A stretch of DNA of 64,000 nucleotides from Paenibacillaceae bacterium (GTDB taxonomy: Bacteria > Bacillota > Bacilli > Paenibacillales > Paenibacillaceae), in NCBI GenBank assembly GCA_004134985.1, contig REGQ01000003.1, positions 249,795-313,794 of the forward strand, in the 5' to 3' direction. Within the stretch, counting starts at the first letter, position 1, and each line of letters begins with the position of its first letter. Shown here piece after piece: positions 36,352-44,887 of the stretch. The position numbers and the translations under genes were made by a program. The notes under the pieces are model-generated. The model searched no databases and was not told the DNA's origin. It was given only the letters and a program-made list of their open reading frames with translations.

Positions 36352-37104
36352 TTACCGAATGCCAAGCTTAAATGAAAATTGACTTCGATCACCTCGATAC
36401 TTGGCCAATGAATACTCAATCGGCGAAGAATCCGTCAAATAAGTAATACTCTTAATAAATTGAATCGGCGCGCCTTTATCAACGCCCAGCAACTCGGCCT
36501 CGTATTCACCAGCCAGCACCGCTTCCAGATTGCGAACAGCCTCCATTAAAGAGAAGCCGCACACTTGCCGCAATATTTCGTACAGCGATTCGTATTCGAA
36601 ATTTCGATCCAAAATCGGCTTACATCGATCATACGGCAGGTAAGTGACAACATATACAATCGGATCCTCGTTCGCAAAGCGCAGCCGTCTTAAACGTATG
36701 ACCTGGCTTCCGGTCGCAATGTGAAGCGCATCAGCGATTTTATCGTCGCAATCTATGACATCAATTCCAAGAATTTTGGTGGAAGGCTCTAGCCCCTTCT
36801 TGATCATCTCATTGTTGAAGCTATCTAGAACTTGCAGAAACTCCTGACTGATCTTCGGCTTCGTTACGAATGTTCCCTTGCCCTTCTGACGGACGAAGTA
36901 GCCTTCAACAACCAATTCATTAATGGCTTGCCTTACCGTCGGCCTGCTGATATTGAAATGGGCGCTAATCTCCACCTCCGTCGGTATTGGGCGATCATAG
37001 CCTACGTGATCATTTGTTATATAGTCCAGAAGGATTTCTTTGAGTTGGTAATAATACGGGATTGGAACCTCTTTGTTTAACGTTCTGCTAAACAGATCAG
37101 CCAT
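36352..37104 (-). CDS. GntR/HutC-family transcriptional regulator
   Basis: 250 residues from ATG 37104 (MADLFSRTLNKEVPIPYYY), preceded by AAAGGAGA; a longer frame extends through the operator and promoter and is rejected. Winged helix (about 12-80) with EVEISAHFNISRPTVRQAIN and GKGTFVTKP, then a UTRA effector domain (about 95-240) ending YSLAKYRGDRSQFSFKL. UTRA domains of this type bind sugar phosphates or related small molecules. Probably the local repressor of the carbohydrate cluster and of itself. Confidence 0.92.
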   Translation of the reverse strand: MADLFSRTLNKEVPIPYYYQLKEILLDYITNDHVGYDRPIPTEVEISAHFNISRPTVRQAINELVVEGYFVRQKGKGTFVTKPKISQEFLQVLDSFNNEMIKKGLEPSTKILGIDVIDCDDKIADALHIATGSQVIRLRRLRFANEDPIVYVVTYLPYDRCKPILDRNFEYESLYEILRQVCGFSLMEAVRNLEAVLAGEYEAELLGVDKGAPIQFIKSITYLTDSSPIEYSLAKYRGDRSQFSFKLGIR

Positions 37105-37141
37105 AATCGTGTCTCCTTTATTAACTAAATCATAAAGACAT

Positions 37142-37207
37142 TGTAATGTCATTACATTTGGGTTTTTGTTACAACTCCATAATAAAATCGCTTTCATAGT
37201 TTGTCAA
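37142..37207 (-). promoter_or_regulatory. GntR gene promoter and operator
   Basis: Minus-strand promoter: -35 TTGACA (37202-37207), 17-bp spacer, -10 TATTAT (37179-37184). The perfect odd palindrome TGTAATGTCATTACA (37142-37156) lies about 15-30 bp after the expected start site, a position for autorepression. Confidence 0.7.
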
Positions 37208-37321
37208 CTTTTTTATTTGGTGTATTGTCCTGAAGAAAGCTGTGTGATGGAATGTGCATGCGGCTTATTACGTAACGGTTTCAATGAAACACTTCATGTC
37301 CCTCGTTCCCACACAATTAAA

Positions 37322-37351
37322 AACCTCCCACATGGTTTCACGTGGAAGGTT
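37322..37351 (-). terminator. Terminator of tRNA-Ser containing a degenerate parS-like core
   Basis: AACCTCCCAC (37322-37331) pairs with GTGGAAGGTT (37342-37351); TTTAAT follows on the minus strand, 20 bases past the tRNA end. Positions 37334-37349 match the 16-bp parS consensus at 12 positions, including CACGTG. Confidence 0.75.
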
Positions 37352-37370
37352 AATTAGTAGAATTATAGAA

Positions 37371-37461
37371 TGGCGGAGAAGGTGGGATTCGAACCCACGC
37401 ACGCTTTGACACGCCTAGCTGATTTCGAGTCAGCCCCCTTGGGCCTCTTGGGTACCTCTCC
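37371..37461 (-). tRNA. tRNA-Ser (anticodon CGA)
   Basis: 91 nt with encoded CCA. Acceptor GGAGAGG with CTTCTCC (one G-U), anticodon loop CTCGAAA within stem GCTGA/TCAGC, long class II variable arm, and T arm GTGGGTTCGAATCCCAC. Reads serine codon UCG. Confidence 0.97.
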
Positions 37462-37499
37462 ATAAATAAAGAATCTAGATGATATTATATCACAGCAAT

Positions 37500-37667
37500 T
37501 ACTCCGAACGCAACAATTTTTCTAATTATTCTTTTTAATACCAACAAGCCCCGCTTACCCACCTGTGCCGGCCCCTGCGGATTGACTTTCCCCGGGCAGG
37601 TTTTTACCCTGCCCTGCTAGCAAGAAGCCTGTACAGCCCGACGTAGCGGCTCTGAGCCCGCATTAGG
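37500..37667. other. GC-rich spacer with hairpins
   Basis: No gene. A 7-bp hairpin GGGCAGG/CCTGCCC (37595-37615 region) and a second GC-rich inverted element near 37634-37662. No poly-T follows either on the minus strand, so they are not clear terminators; a small structured RNA is possible but unsupported. Confidence 0.3.
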
Positions 37668-37892
37668 TTATCCCTCTGCGCCGCTTGCATCTCCCTCTGG
37701 CGCTGTGGAGTGCAGCACTTTCTTCATGTTCTTCTCAAACTTGGCCCGCGGGATTAATACACTATGCTTGCAACCGACACACTTAATTCTGATATCCATT
37801 CCCATCCTGATAATTTCCATCTCATTCGTTCCACATGGATGCTGTTTTTTCATCTGAACGATGTCACCCAATTGGAATTGCTTGCGTTCCAT
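37668..37892 (-). CDS. DUF951 protein (YyzM type)
   Basis: 74 residues from ATG 37892 (MERKQFQLGDIVQMKKQHPC), chosen over the ATG six bases upstream because of GGGG spacing. DUF951 signatures: MKKQHPCGTNEMEIIRMGMD and IKCVGCKHSVLIPRAKFEK with three cysteines suggesting metal or nucleic-acid binding. Usually found next to the mscS-like gene and parAB near oriC. The Ala/Gly/Glu tail is variable. Confidence 0.9.
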   Translation of the reverse strand: MERKQFQLGDIVQMKKQHPCGTNEMEIIRMGMDIRIKCVGCKHSVLIPRAKFEKNMKKVLHSTAPEGDASGAEG

Positions 37893-37923
37893 GCTCATCC
37901 CCTGCTTTCGACTTTAACTGTTT

Positions 37924-38742
37924 TTACTGCAACGCGATTTGATGGGCATCAAGCGCTTTTTTAATTTCAGCGTTAAGTCGCATGACCACCGCCTCTTGGG
38001 TGTTCGGCTTGCATTCCGCAATAATACGCAACGTTACTTTCGCAGCTGCTATCGTCTGCACACCCAGGACGACAGGCTCTTTTGCCAAATTTTCATCTTC
38101 AATGGCTGCTGTCGTCTGCTTAATGATCTCTGTTGCCAAGTTTATATCCGCGGTATAAGGGATGGACAGATCTATGACGGCTACGGAATTGTTGAATGAA
38201 AAATTAGTTACCTCATTGATTGCGCCATTGGGAATAATCCGCACTTCCCCCGTCCAGCTTTTCAGTCTGGTTGTTCGCAGTCCAATCACCTCTACGGTGC
38301 CTTTAAATGAACCCGTCTCAATGACATCGCCAACAGCGAACTGATCCTCCACGATAATGAAGAAGCCGGTTATTATATCCTTCACCAGGCTTTGGGCGCC
38401 AAATCCGATAGCCAGCCCGACAACTCCGGCCCCTGCAAGCAAAGGTCCCAATTCAATATTGAACTCAGACAAGATAAGCAGCACACTTACAAAATGAATG
38501 ACATAAGTAGCTACATTCCTAAGCAGCTTGCCAACGGTCAGCATCCGTCTGGCCTGGATATTCAGCCTCTTGGATTCTCTGTTGTCCATTGCGATGATAA
38601 TTGCTTTATTAACGGCAATAATCACGATTCGACTAATGACTAGAATAATCAGAATTCTGACGATCCGCCAGCCATAGTCCATCCACATTTGTTCATTCGC
38701 AAGCCATTTCCCAATCGCTGACGTTACTTCATTTAACCACAC
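37924..38742 (-). CDS. Small-conductance mechanosensitive channel (MscS family)
   Basis: 272 residues. N-terminal membrane helices (about 22-45, 70-90, 98-125) with the pore helix LLAGAGVVGLAIGFGAQSLV, then the MscS beta domain (GDVIETGSFKGTVEVIGLR, VRIIPNGAINEVTNFS) and a C-terminal alpha/beta domain. Releases osmolytes on hypo-osmotic shock. Lies 31 bases upstream of the DUF951 gene. Confidence 0.94.
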   Translation of the reverse strand: MWLNEVTSAIGKWLANEQMWMDYGWRIVRILIILVISRIVIIAVNKAIIIAMDNRESKRLNIQARRMLTVGKLLRNVATYVIHFVSVLLILSEFNIELGPLLAGAGVVGLAIGFGAQSLVKDIITGFFIIVEDQFAVGDVIETGSFKGTVEVIGLRTTRLKSWTGEVRIIPNGAINEVTNFSFNNSVAVIDLSIPYTADINLATEIIKQTTAAIEDENLAKEPVVLGVQTIAAAKVTLRIIAECKPNTQEAVVMRLNAEIKKALDAHQIALQ

Positions 38743-38772
38743 GCCGCTTCCCCCTTACCGCTTCCCAGGTAG

Positions 38773-39009
38773 TTACTCTATCAATTCATACCCGTTATCT
38801 ACCTCGCGGTAAACTCCCCGTATTTCAACACGCTCGCTTACAATGATCTGATTGACAGTTGACAAGTCCTCGTCCGGAAACTGAATGGATAATGCGCAGC
38901 CCGCGGTAATCTCTTTGGGCGTTGGACATAGATCGATTTCGATATCCGCATATTCCAAGAGCATCTCTGCACGAAGCGCCTGTTGAGTTGAATCGAAAGC
39001 AATCAGCAT
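38773..39009 (-). CDS. DUF3343 small protein
   Basis: 78 residues from ATG 39009 (MLIAFDSTQQALRAEMLLEY), preceded by GGAGG; a longer upstream frame lacks a ribosome site. The pattern with EIDLCPTPKEITAGCALSIQF matches DUF3343, proposed elsewhere as a selenium/sulfur carrier-like family because of the conserved cysteines. It lies 30 bases before the mscS-like gene and not far from a cysteine-desulfurase-like gene. Confidence 0.82.
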   Translation of the reverse strand: MLIAFDSTQQALRAEMLLEYADIEIDLCPTPKEITAGCALSIQFPDEDLSTVNQIIVSERVEIRGVYREVDNGYELIE

Positions 39010-39117
39010 TCTACCGGCCTCCTGCGAATGTTTGGATTTTCCTCTACTATAAAGTATAAAACAACTGCTCCATCCATATACTAGTAACACGATATCAACA
39101 CATATGGAGGGGACTCT

Positions 39118-39699
39118 ATGAATGTAGTGCCATTTAAAGATTCGCCATTAAAGGTTCCTTGTACAAGCAGCAGCGTAAACGAACTGCTGACCCCAAGACT
39201 GATCAGTCTATTGCCTGCAGACCAGCATATTGCCATTGTTTGTATTGGTACGGATCGCTCAACCGGGGATGCGCTTGGCCCATTGGTCGGCACAGCTCTT
39301 AGCAAAAAGTGCAGCAACCAGTTTGATCTCTACGGCACATTGGAAAACCCTGTTCATGCGATGAACCTTGAAGAGACGATGGAAAAGATCAACAGCGTCC
39401 CTCATCCTCCATTTATCGTCGGCATTGACGCTTGCCTTGGACAAGCCTCCAGTGTAGGCTGCATACAAATCGGCACAGGTCCGGTGCGTCCCGGAGCAGG
39501 CGTCAATAAAGAGCTGCCTCCTGTTGGCGATATTCATATTACGGGCATCGTTAATGTCGGCGGCTTCATGGAATATTTCGTCCTTCAGAACACACGTCTT
39601 CACCTTGTGATGCAAATGTCGGAGATCATTGCCAACAATCTGCTGCGCTCTGTACAAGCTGTCCACAGATTAACTACACTTGCTGCACCGCAAGAGTAA
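39118..39699 (+). CDS. yyaC: Spore protease-like protein YyaC
   Basis: 193 residues. Pattern IAIVCIGTDRSTGDALGPLVG, FIVGIDACLGQASSVGCIQI and GDIHITGIVNVGGFMEYFVL is that of the YyaC sporulation family, related in fold to germination protease/hydrogenase maturation peptidases. GGAGGGG precedes ATG 39118. Convergent with the DUF4446 gene; their 3' ends overlap by 26 bp. Confidence 0.92.
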   Translation: MNVVPFKDSPLKVPCTSSSVNELLTPRLISLLPADQHIAIVCIGTDRSTGDALGPLVGTALSKKCSNQFDLYGTLENPVHAMNLEETMEKINSVPHPPFIVGIDACLGQASSVGCIQIGTGPVRPGAGVNKELPPVGDIHITGIVNVGGFMEYFVLQNTRLHLVMQMSEIIANNLLRSVQAVHRLTTLAAPQE

Positions 39700-40162
39700 T
39701 CGCTGTTTTTTCTTCATCCGTCAACACGTAAGTCGATTCGCCGCGCTGCAACGGCTTGGCGTACACATACATATTTTCGCGATTTTGAATACCGCTGAAC
39801 ACAATGCCATCCTGCAGCTCATTGATGATTGCTACTGAGAAGCTCATATCGCTGCCTTCTGCAAAGGTATTGTAGCGGTGTATTCCAATATGACCTTTGA
39901 CATTCCGCAGTCCCTCATTAATCGCTTTGATGTCAACCTGTTGAAAATCCAATAAATCCTGCTGGCTGTCCATCCTTTCCTGAATATCGAGCAAAATGCG
40001 TTCCAAGCCGTCTACCCCAGTTTCGTTCATCATCTGGGTATAACGCTTGCGAAGCTTTGTCAGCTTCATTTGTACAATAAGTGTCCATAAAAACTGCACA
40101 ACCATCAACAAACCCAATATGCCTACGATGACTACTAAATTCTCTGCTGTGGAATCTCCCAT
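39674..40162 (-). CDS. DUF4446 membrane protein
   Basis: 162 residues from ATG 40162 (MGDSTAENLVVIVGILGLLM), preceded by GGGGAGA. One N-terminal transmembrane helix, a coiled coil (about 30-85, KLTKLRKRYTQMM), then a compact domain HRYNTFAEGSDMSFSVAIIN ending with YVLTDEEKTAITLAVQ. Typical DUF4446/YyaB-neighbour protein near parAB in Bacillota. Function unknown. Confidence 0.9.
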   Translation of the reverse strand: MGDSTAENLVVIVGILGLLMVVQFLWTLIVQMKLTKLRKRYTQMMNETGVDGLERILLDIQERMDSQQDLLDFQQVDIKAINEGLRNVKGHIGIHRYNTFAEGSDMSFSVAIINELQDGIVFSGIQNRENMYVYAKPLQRGESTYVLTDEEKTAITLAVQQV

Positions 40163-40425
40163 CAGTTGGTTCTCTCCCCTATTTATAAAAAAATGCAAGC
40201 GCCACGGTCCCTCCATCCTATGAAGGGGGAGCAATCGTTTCGCGGGTAACTATATGTCGTTTTATTTTGCTCAAACTCATCCGTTTTTATATTTCCAACA
40301 CAAAAAGCTTCAGCTCCCATTCCGAATGGCGAAGCAAATGTGTCACACCTTTATTTTACACTCTCACATACCCTTTACACAAACCGCTTTTAACCACTTG
40401 GCATCTCCCACAGCAAACTTGGTTT

Positions 40426-41595
40426 TCAATTAAAATGCTGTTTCATTTCCGCTATAGCGGCAACCAATGCAGCAACATCATCTGACGTGCTCTGATAGCC
40501 CACACTGGCCCGCACAGCCCCTGTGGCATACGTCCCGGCACTTTCATGCGCCAGCGGCGTACAATGGAAACCAGAGCGAACTGCGATCCCATAATGTTGA
40601 TCCAACACGAATGCGATCTCTGATGGATCGACCTGACCGACAAGAAAAGAAACAATTCCCGTTCTTCTCTCCCCCAGTTTCGGCCCTAATATTTTCACAT
40701 CGTCAATCGACTGCAGCCCTTCTATCATCTGCTGCGTAAGTTTCCACTCCTCATCATATATTCTGCTTACTGTCTGTTCAAGTATATATTGTACGCCAAC
40801 AGCTAATCCGGCGATCCCTGGTGTATTCTGTGTTCCGGCTTCATAACGGTCAGGGCGGATTACCGGCTGTTCCTCCGCTTCAGACTGACTTCCTGTTCCA
40901 CCATGCATATGCGGCTCCAGTTCAAGGTCCGGGTGAAGATACAACCCGCCGGTTCCTTGCGGTCCCAGCAACCCTTTATGCCCCGGAAAAGCCAGCATGT
41001 CGATCCCCGCCGCTTTCACATCAATGTCCAGAATGCCAGCGCTTTGGGCAGCATCAACTAATAGTCTGGCGCCTTTACTTCTGGCAATCTCTCCAATCTC
41101 TGCTACAGGCAATATACTCCCCAACAAGTTGGAACTATGGTTCACCACTACAAGTGTTGTATTTTTCTGAAAACTTCGTTCTAATTGTTTAAGATCCAAT
41201 TGCCCTTCCAGATCCACCTCAATGTATGTAACCTCGACCCCCATTGCACGCTTCAGATATGAGAGCGGCCGCCTTACTGAATTATGTTCAACGGCTGTTG
41301 CTATCACATGATCACCCGGCTTCAAAAAACCCTTAATCGCCAAATTTAACGCTGCGGTCGTATTTAGTGAAAACGATATATCATTAGGATTGCCAACCCC
41401 GAATAAGCGAGCCAATTGCTTTCTCGCTCCGAACAATGCCCGACTGGCTTTCACAGCCATAGCATGACTACCTCTCCCCGGATTGGCAGCCTCGCTCATC
41501 ATAGCCTCAGCAACCCTCTCCAGCACCTGTGGCGGCTTAGGCCATGATGTCGCTGCGTGATCGAGATAGATCAAAGGTTTTGCTGCAGTTTTCAT
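40426..41595 (-). CDS. Class V aminotransferase / cysteine desulfurase-like protein
   Basis: 389 residues. PLP-dependent fold with IYLDHAATSWPKPPQVLE start, ATAVEHNSVRRPLSYLK, VVVNHSSNLLGSILPV, VDAAQSAGILDI, PLP-lysine region MLAFPGHKGLLGPQGTGGLY, and a late Cys in RSGFHCTPLAHES, which can act as the desulfurase cysteine. SufS/CsdB-like single-domain family frequent in Firmicutes near oriC. GGGGAG lies before ATG 41595. Confidence 0.92.
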   Translation of the reverse strand: MKTAAKPLIYLDHAATSWPKPPQVLERVAEAMMSEAANPGRGSHAMAVKASRALFGARKQLARLFGVGNPNDISFSLNTTAALNLAIKGFLKPGDHVIATAVEHNSVRRPLSYLKRAMGVEVTYIEVDLEGQLDLKQLERSFQKNTTLVVVNHSSNLLGSILPVAEIGEIARSKGARLLVDAAQSAGILDIDVKAAGIDMLAFPGHKGLLGPQGTGGLYLHPDLELEPHMHGGTGSQSEAEEQPVIRPDRYEAGTQNTPGIAGLAVGVQYILEQTVSRIYDEEWKLTQQMIEGLQSIDDVKILGPKLGERRTGIVSFLVGQVDPSEIAFVLDQHYGIAVRSGFHCTPLAHESAGTYATGAVRASVGYQSTSDDVAALVAAIAEMKQHFN

Positions 41596-41712
41596 ATAAC
41601 TCCCCCTCCCTCACCCTCATATAAAAACACAAAAAAATAGCATACCTTAGTTTAATCTTTCCCAGGAAAGAAAACAACTCGGCATGCCATTTCATAATCG
41701 AACCTCACCCTA

Positions 41713-42567
41713 TTAAGCCAACTGTTCCAGCAACTCCAACAACCGCTCCAAGTCCTGCTTGTTGTAGTAAGAGAGTTCTATTTTCCCTTTATCCTTTTGC
41801 TGTTTAATCTTCACTGTTGTCTTAAATTGATCACGCAGTTTCTCTTCCGCAGATTCAATATAAGGGTCTCTTCGTTTTGCTTTTTGTTTCGTATCTTGCT
41901 GCTCATCTTTTTTGTGATCCAGCTTCTGAATCGCAGCTTCCAGATCACGCACACTCCATTCGTTTTCAATCGTTAGTCGAGCCAGTTCCCGTCTCACATC
42001 TTCTTCCTTTATTCCTGCCAACGCTCGTGCGTGACCCATAGATAATGTTCCACGTGAAACATTATCTTTGATCTCATTCGGCAATGACAACAACCGCAGG
42101 AAGTTAGCAATATGCGAGCGTGATTTGCCAACCTTCAAAGAAAGCTCCTCTTGTGTCAGTTCAAACTTATCCATAATTGCCTGATAGGCAACAGCAATTT
42201 CAATCGCATTTAGATCTTCACGTTGGAGATTTTCAATCAATGCAATCTCCATCACTTGCTGATCAGAGAAAGAACGTACAACCGCAGGGATCGTCTCTGA
42301 ACCGATCAGCCCTGACGCACGGAACCGTCGTTCACCGGCAATAATTTCATAGCCTTTAAGTACGCTGCGAACAATAATCGGTTGAATGACACCATGCTGC
42401 TTTATTGATTCCGCCAGTTCTTTAATTGAATCATCATCAAAATGTTTCCGGGGTTGATACGGATTCGGACGCAGTTTTGTCAATGAAATTTCGATCACTT
42501 TATCATCGTCATTAACGGACAATGACGGAATGAGTGCATCAAGGCCTCTACCTAGCCGCTTGCTCAT
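41713..42567 (-). CDS. parB: Chromosome partitioning protein ParB (Spo0J)
   Basis: 284 residues. N-terminal ParB/CTPase domain with GERRFRASGL and LRPNPYQPRKHF, HTH with ELTQEELSLKVGKSRSHIAN, and C-terminal dimerisation domain (ELSYYNKQDLERLLELLEQL). CTP-dependent clamp that loads at parS and spreads, recruiting SMC. Overlaps parA by 20 bp, and contains an exact parS site in its own coding sequence, as in B. subtilis spo0J. Confidence 0.97.
   Translation of the reverse strand: MSKRLGRGLDALIPSLSVNDDDKVIEISLTKLRPNPYQPRKHFDDDSIKELAESIKQHGVIQPIIVRSVLKGYEIIAGERRFRASGLIGSETIPAVVRSFSDQQVMEIALIENLQREDLNAIEIAVAYQAIMDKFELTQEELSLKVGKSRSHIANFLRLLSLPNEIKDNVSRGTLSMGHARALAGIKEEDVRRELARLTIENEWSVRDLEAAIQKLDHKKDEQQDTKQKAKRRDPYIESAEEKLRDQFKTTVKIKQQKDKGKIELSYYNKQDLERLLELLEQLA
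42046..42061. promoter_or_regulatory. parS site inside parB
   Basis: TGTTCCACGTGAAACA, an exact match to the B. subtilis parS consensus TGTTNCACGTGAAACA, in the middle of the parB coding sequence. Confidence 0.95.
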
Positions 42568-43321
42568 ACGTAATCACTTCCTTTGCCAATTCAAGATAAA
42601 CCTCAGCACCCTTAGATCTGGGATCATATGTGATTATGGCTTGTCCATGTGAAGGGGCCTCACTTAAACGGACATTGCGCGGAATGATCGTTTGATATAC
42701 CTTTTGTTGAAAATACTTTTTCACTTCTTCAATAACCTGGATGCCCAGATTGGTGCGCGCATCAAACATGGTCAGCAGCACACCCTCAATTTGCAAAGAG
42801 GTGTTAAGATGCTTTTGAACTAACCGCACCGTGTTTAGTAGTTGGCTCAGTCCTTCCAACGCATAATATTCGCATTGAATTGGGATGATGACCGAGTCGG
42901 CCGCGGTTAATGAGTTGATTGTCAATATGCCAAGCGATGGCGGACAATCAATAAGAATATAGTCAAAAAAAGGCTTCACCAAGTGAAGCGCTTTTTTCAA
43001 ACGAACTTCTCTTGAAATTGTTGGCACAAGTTCAATTTCTGCACCCGCCAACTGAATCGTCGCAGGTATTATAGTTAAACCAGGAATGTTGGTTTCCACC
43101 ATTGCATCCTTGGGGTGCACATCATTAATGAGGACATCATAAATGCAGTTTTCAACATCTGCCTTATTAATCCCGATCCCGCTAGTCGTATTGCCTTGAG
43201 GATCTATGTCTACTAGCAGTACTTTCTTTCCTAGTGATGCCAAGCAAGCACCAAGATTAACAGAAGTTGTCGTCTTGCCGACGCCGCCCTTCTGGTTTGT
43301 TATTGCTATTATTTTGGACAA
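42548..43321 (-). CDS. parA: Chromosome partitioning ATPase ParA (Soj)
   Basis: 257 residues. Deviant Walker A KGGVGKTTTSVNLGACLA, Walker A' VDIDPQGNTTSGIGI, Walker B YILIDCPPSLGILTI. Type Ib-like short chromosomal ParA without N-terminal HTH. Controls ParB dynamics and DnaA-dependent initiation. First gene of parA-parB. Confidence 0.98.
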   Translation of the reverse strand: MSKIIAITNQKGGVGKTTTSVNLGACLASLGKKVLLVDIDPQGNTTSGIGINKADVENCIYDVLINDVHPKDAMVETNIPGLTIIPATIQLAGAEIELVPTISREVRLKKALHLVKPFFDYILIDCPPSLGILTINSLTAADSVIIPIQCEYYALEGLSQLLNTVRLVQKHLNTSLQIEGVLLTMFDARTNLGIQVIEEVKKYFQQKVYQTIIPRNVRLSEAPSHGQAIITYDPRSKGAEVYLELAKEVITYEQAAR

Positions 43322-43538
43322 ACCGATTCACCTCGATGCAAGCGTAAACGGCTTCACCTTCCTTTGGCGGAGAAGTGTTCGTTTCGCATAGAAATATAAG
43401 ACCAATCATGTGAACAACGTTGTATACTCTTATATTTTGATAATAATTGATTAGCCACATAACAATGCAGCATACCCATTCCGTCGTAGTGAAACAACTG
43501 CATCCCCGCGGGCTATACGGTCGTTTTATTATAATTGC

Positions 43539-44354
43539 CTAACGCTTGGGAATACGTATGACGATCTCATAATGATCCCCAGTATCTTTCTCATCTGTCT
43601 TAATTTTCAAACCCGATCCGGAGACCATCTCTACAGATTGACGAATCGTATTCAACGCGAGCCTTACATCTTTCGTGAAGGAAACACGCTTTTTCTTCTT
43701 AATCTGAGAGGCTTCTTTATAAAACATCACACGCGCTTCTGTTTGCTTCACATTTAACTCTTTTGTGAGTACATCATCCAAAACTTTCGCCTGCAGCTCC
43801 TCCGAGTCTAGCGAAAGCAGTGCACGCGCATGCCGTTCTGTAATTTTTCTTTCAAATAAGGCAACTTTAACTGGTTCACTTAAATTAAGCAACCTTATTT
43901 TATTGGCAATTGTTGACTGGCTCTTGCCAAGGCGCTGCGCAAGACTTTCTTGGGTCAGGCTGTGCAAGTCAATCAACTTCTGGTACGCCACTGCCTCTTC
44001 GATGGCAGTCAACCCTTCACGCTGCAGGTTTTCAATCAAGGCAATTGATGCTGCCTGGGAGTCATTGAAGTCCCGTACAATTGCCGGAATTGTGGGCAGT
44101 TCCAGTTTTTTAACTGCCCGAAAACGCCGCTCCCCAGCGATAATTTCATACCTGTTATTCCGCATTCTAACCACAATAGGCTGAATAATGCCGTGCGTCT
44201 TAATCGTTTGACACAGCTCTTCGATCCGCTCATCATCAAAAATCGTACGCGGCTGATATGGACTGGGATCAATTTCCCCTATTGGGATTTGCTTTACTTC
44301 GTCATGAGTGCTTTTATCCCCAAATCCGAACAAGCGTGAAAATTGCTCTTTCAT
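43539..44354 (-). CDS. noc: Nucleoid occlusion protein Noc
   Basis: 271 residues from ATG 44354 ([14 protein letters not shown]), whose amphipathic N-terminus is the membrane-targeting helix of Noc. ParB-type domain [54 protein letters not shown]. The N-terminal helix and position (between rsmG and parA) separate it from the ParB paralogue. Inhibits division over the nucleoid. Confidence 0.95.
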   Translation of the reverse strand: MKEQFSRLFGFGDKSTHDEVKQIPIGEIDPSPYQPRTIFDDERIEELCQTIKTHGIIQPIVVRMRNNRYEIIAGERRFRAVKKLELPTIPAIVRDFNDSQAASIALIENLQREGLTAIEEAVAYQKLIDLHSLTQESLAQRLGKSQSTIANKIRLLNLSEPVKVALFERKITERHARALLSLDSEELQAKVLDDVLTKELNVKQTEARVMFYKEASQIKKKKRVSFTKDVRLALNTIRQSVEMVSGSGLKIKTDEKDTGDHYEIVIRIPKR

Positions 44355-44369
44355 ACTATGCATAACCAC

Positions 44370-44794
44370 CCGATTTCAAAATGCTAACGCGACACTATTA
44401 TTCCGACTAAACCCTTACAATTCCGAGCACACCCGTACTCCCCCCTATTATGACTCGATAGGAAGGGATAAAGAATTGCGCTTTCCACCATCAAAAAACA
44501 AGCAGAGACGGCACCACTACTTTTACCATCACGTGGCGACCGTCCTTTTATTTCTTATTTATTCCGACCTCATATCATCTAGCAACATCGCCACTCCGAT
44601 GGTATCAAGCCAGACAGCATATCTTTTTCTTCTATAGATATAATATTTCGCCCATCAATAGCCATTTTCCTGCTTGACTTAAAAATTTAATATGATTGCC
44701 AAAGTCTTTTAAACGAAATCTATTCATTGTCCTTTAAGAGGTTTCCATAACTGTTCCCGAGCAAAGACAATTGATAAGTTGCAGCTTATGCCAC
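44370..44794. other. Upstream region of noc
   Basis: No gene. It presumably holds the noc promoter, but I could not fix one with confidence. No Noc-binding consensus (ATTTCCCGGGAAAT) was seen. Confidence 0.35.
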
Positions 44795-44800
44795 AAAAAA

Positions 44801-44834
44801 ACAAGCCAATGTTTCACGTGAAACATTGGCTTGT
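44801..44834. terminator. Perfect palindrome combining parS and the mnmG-rsmG terminator
   Basis: 34-bp perfect inverted repeat with no unpaired loop. Its centre 44810-44825 is TGTTTCACGTGAAACA, an exact parS; the arms add ACAAGCCAA on each side. On the minus strand it is followed by seven T (44795-44801), and it lies about 54 bases past the rsmG stop, so it also has the form of a rho-independent terminator. Confidence 0.85.
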
Positions 44835-44887
44835 AGTCGTTCATCTTATATTAAGTTCTAGCTTCAGCACCAATGGGTGCTGAAGCT

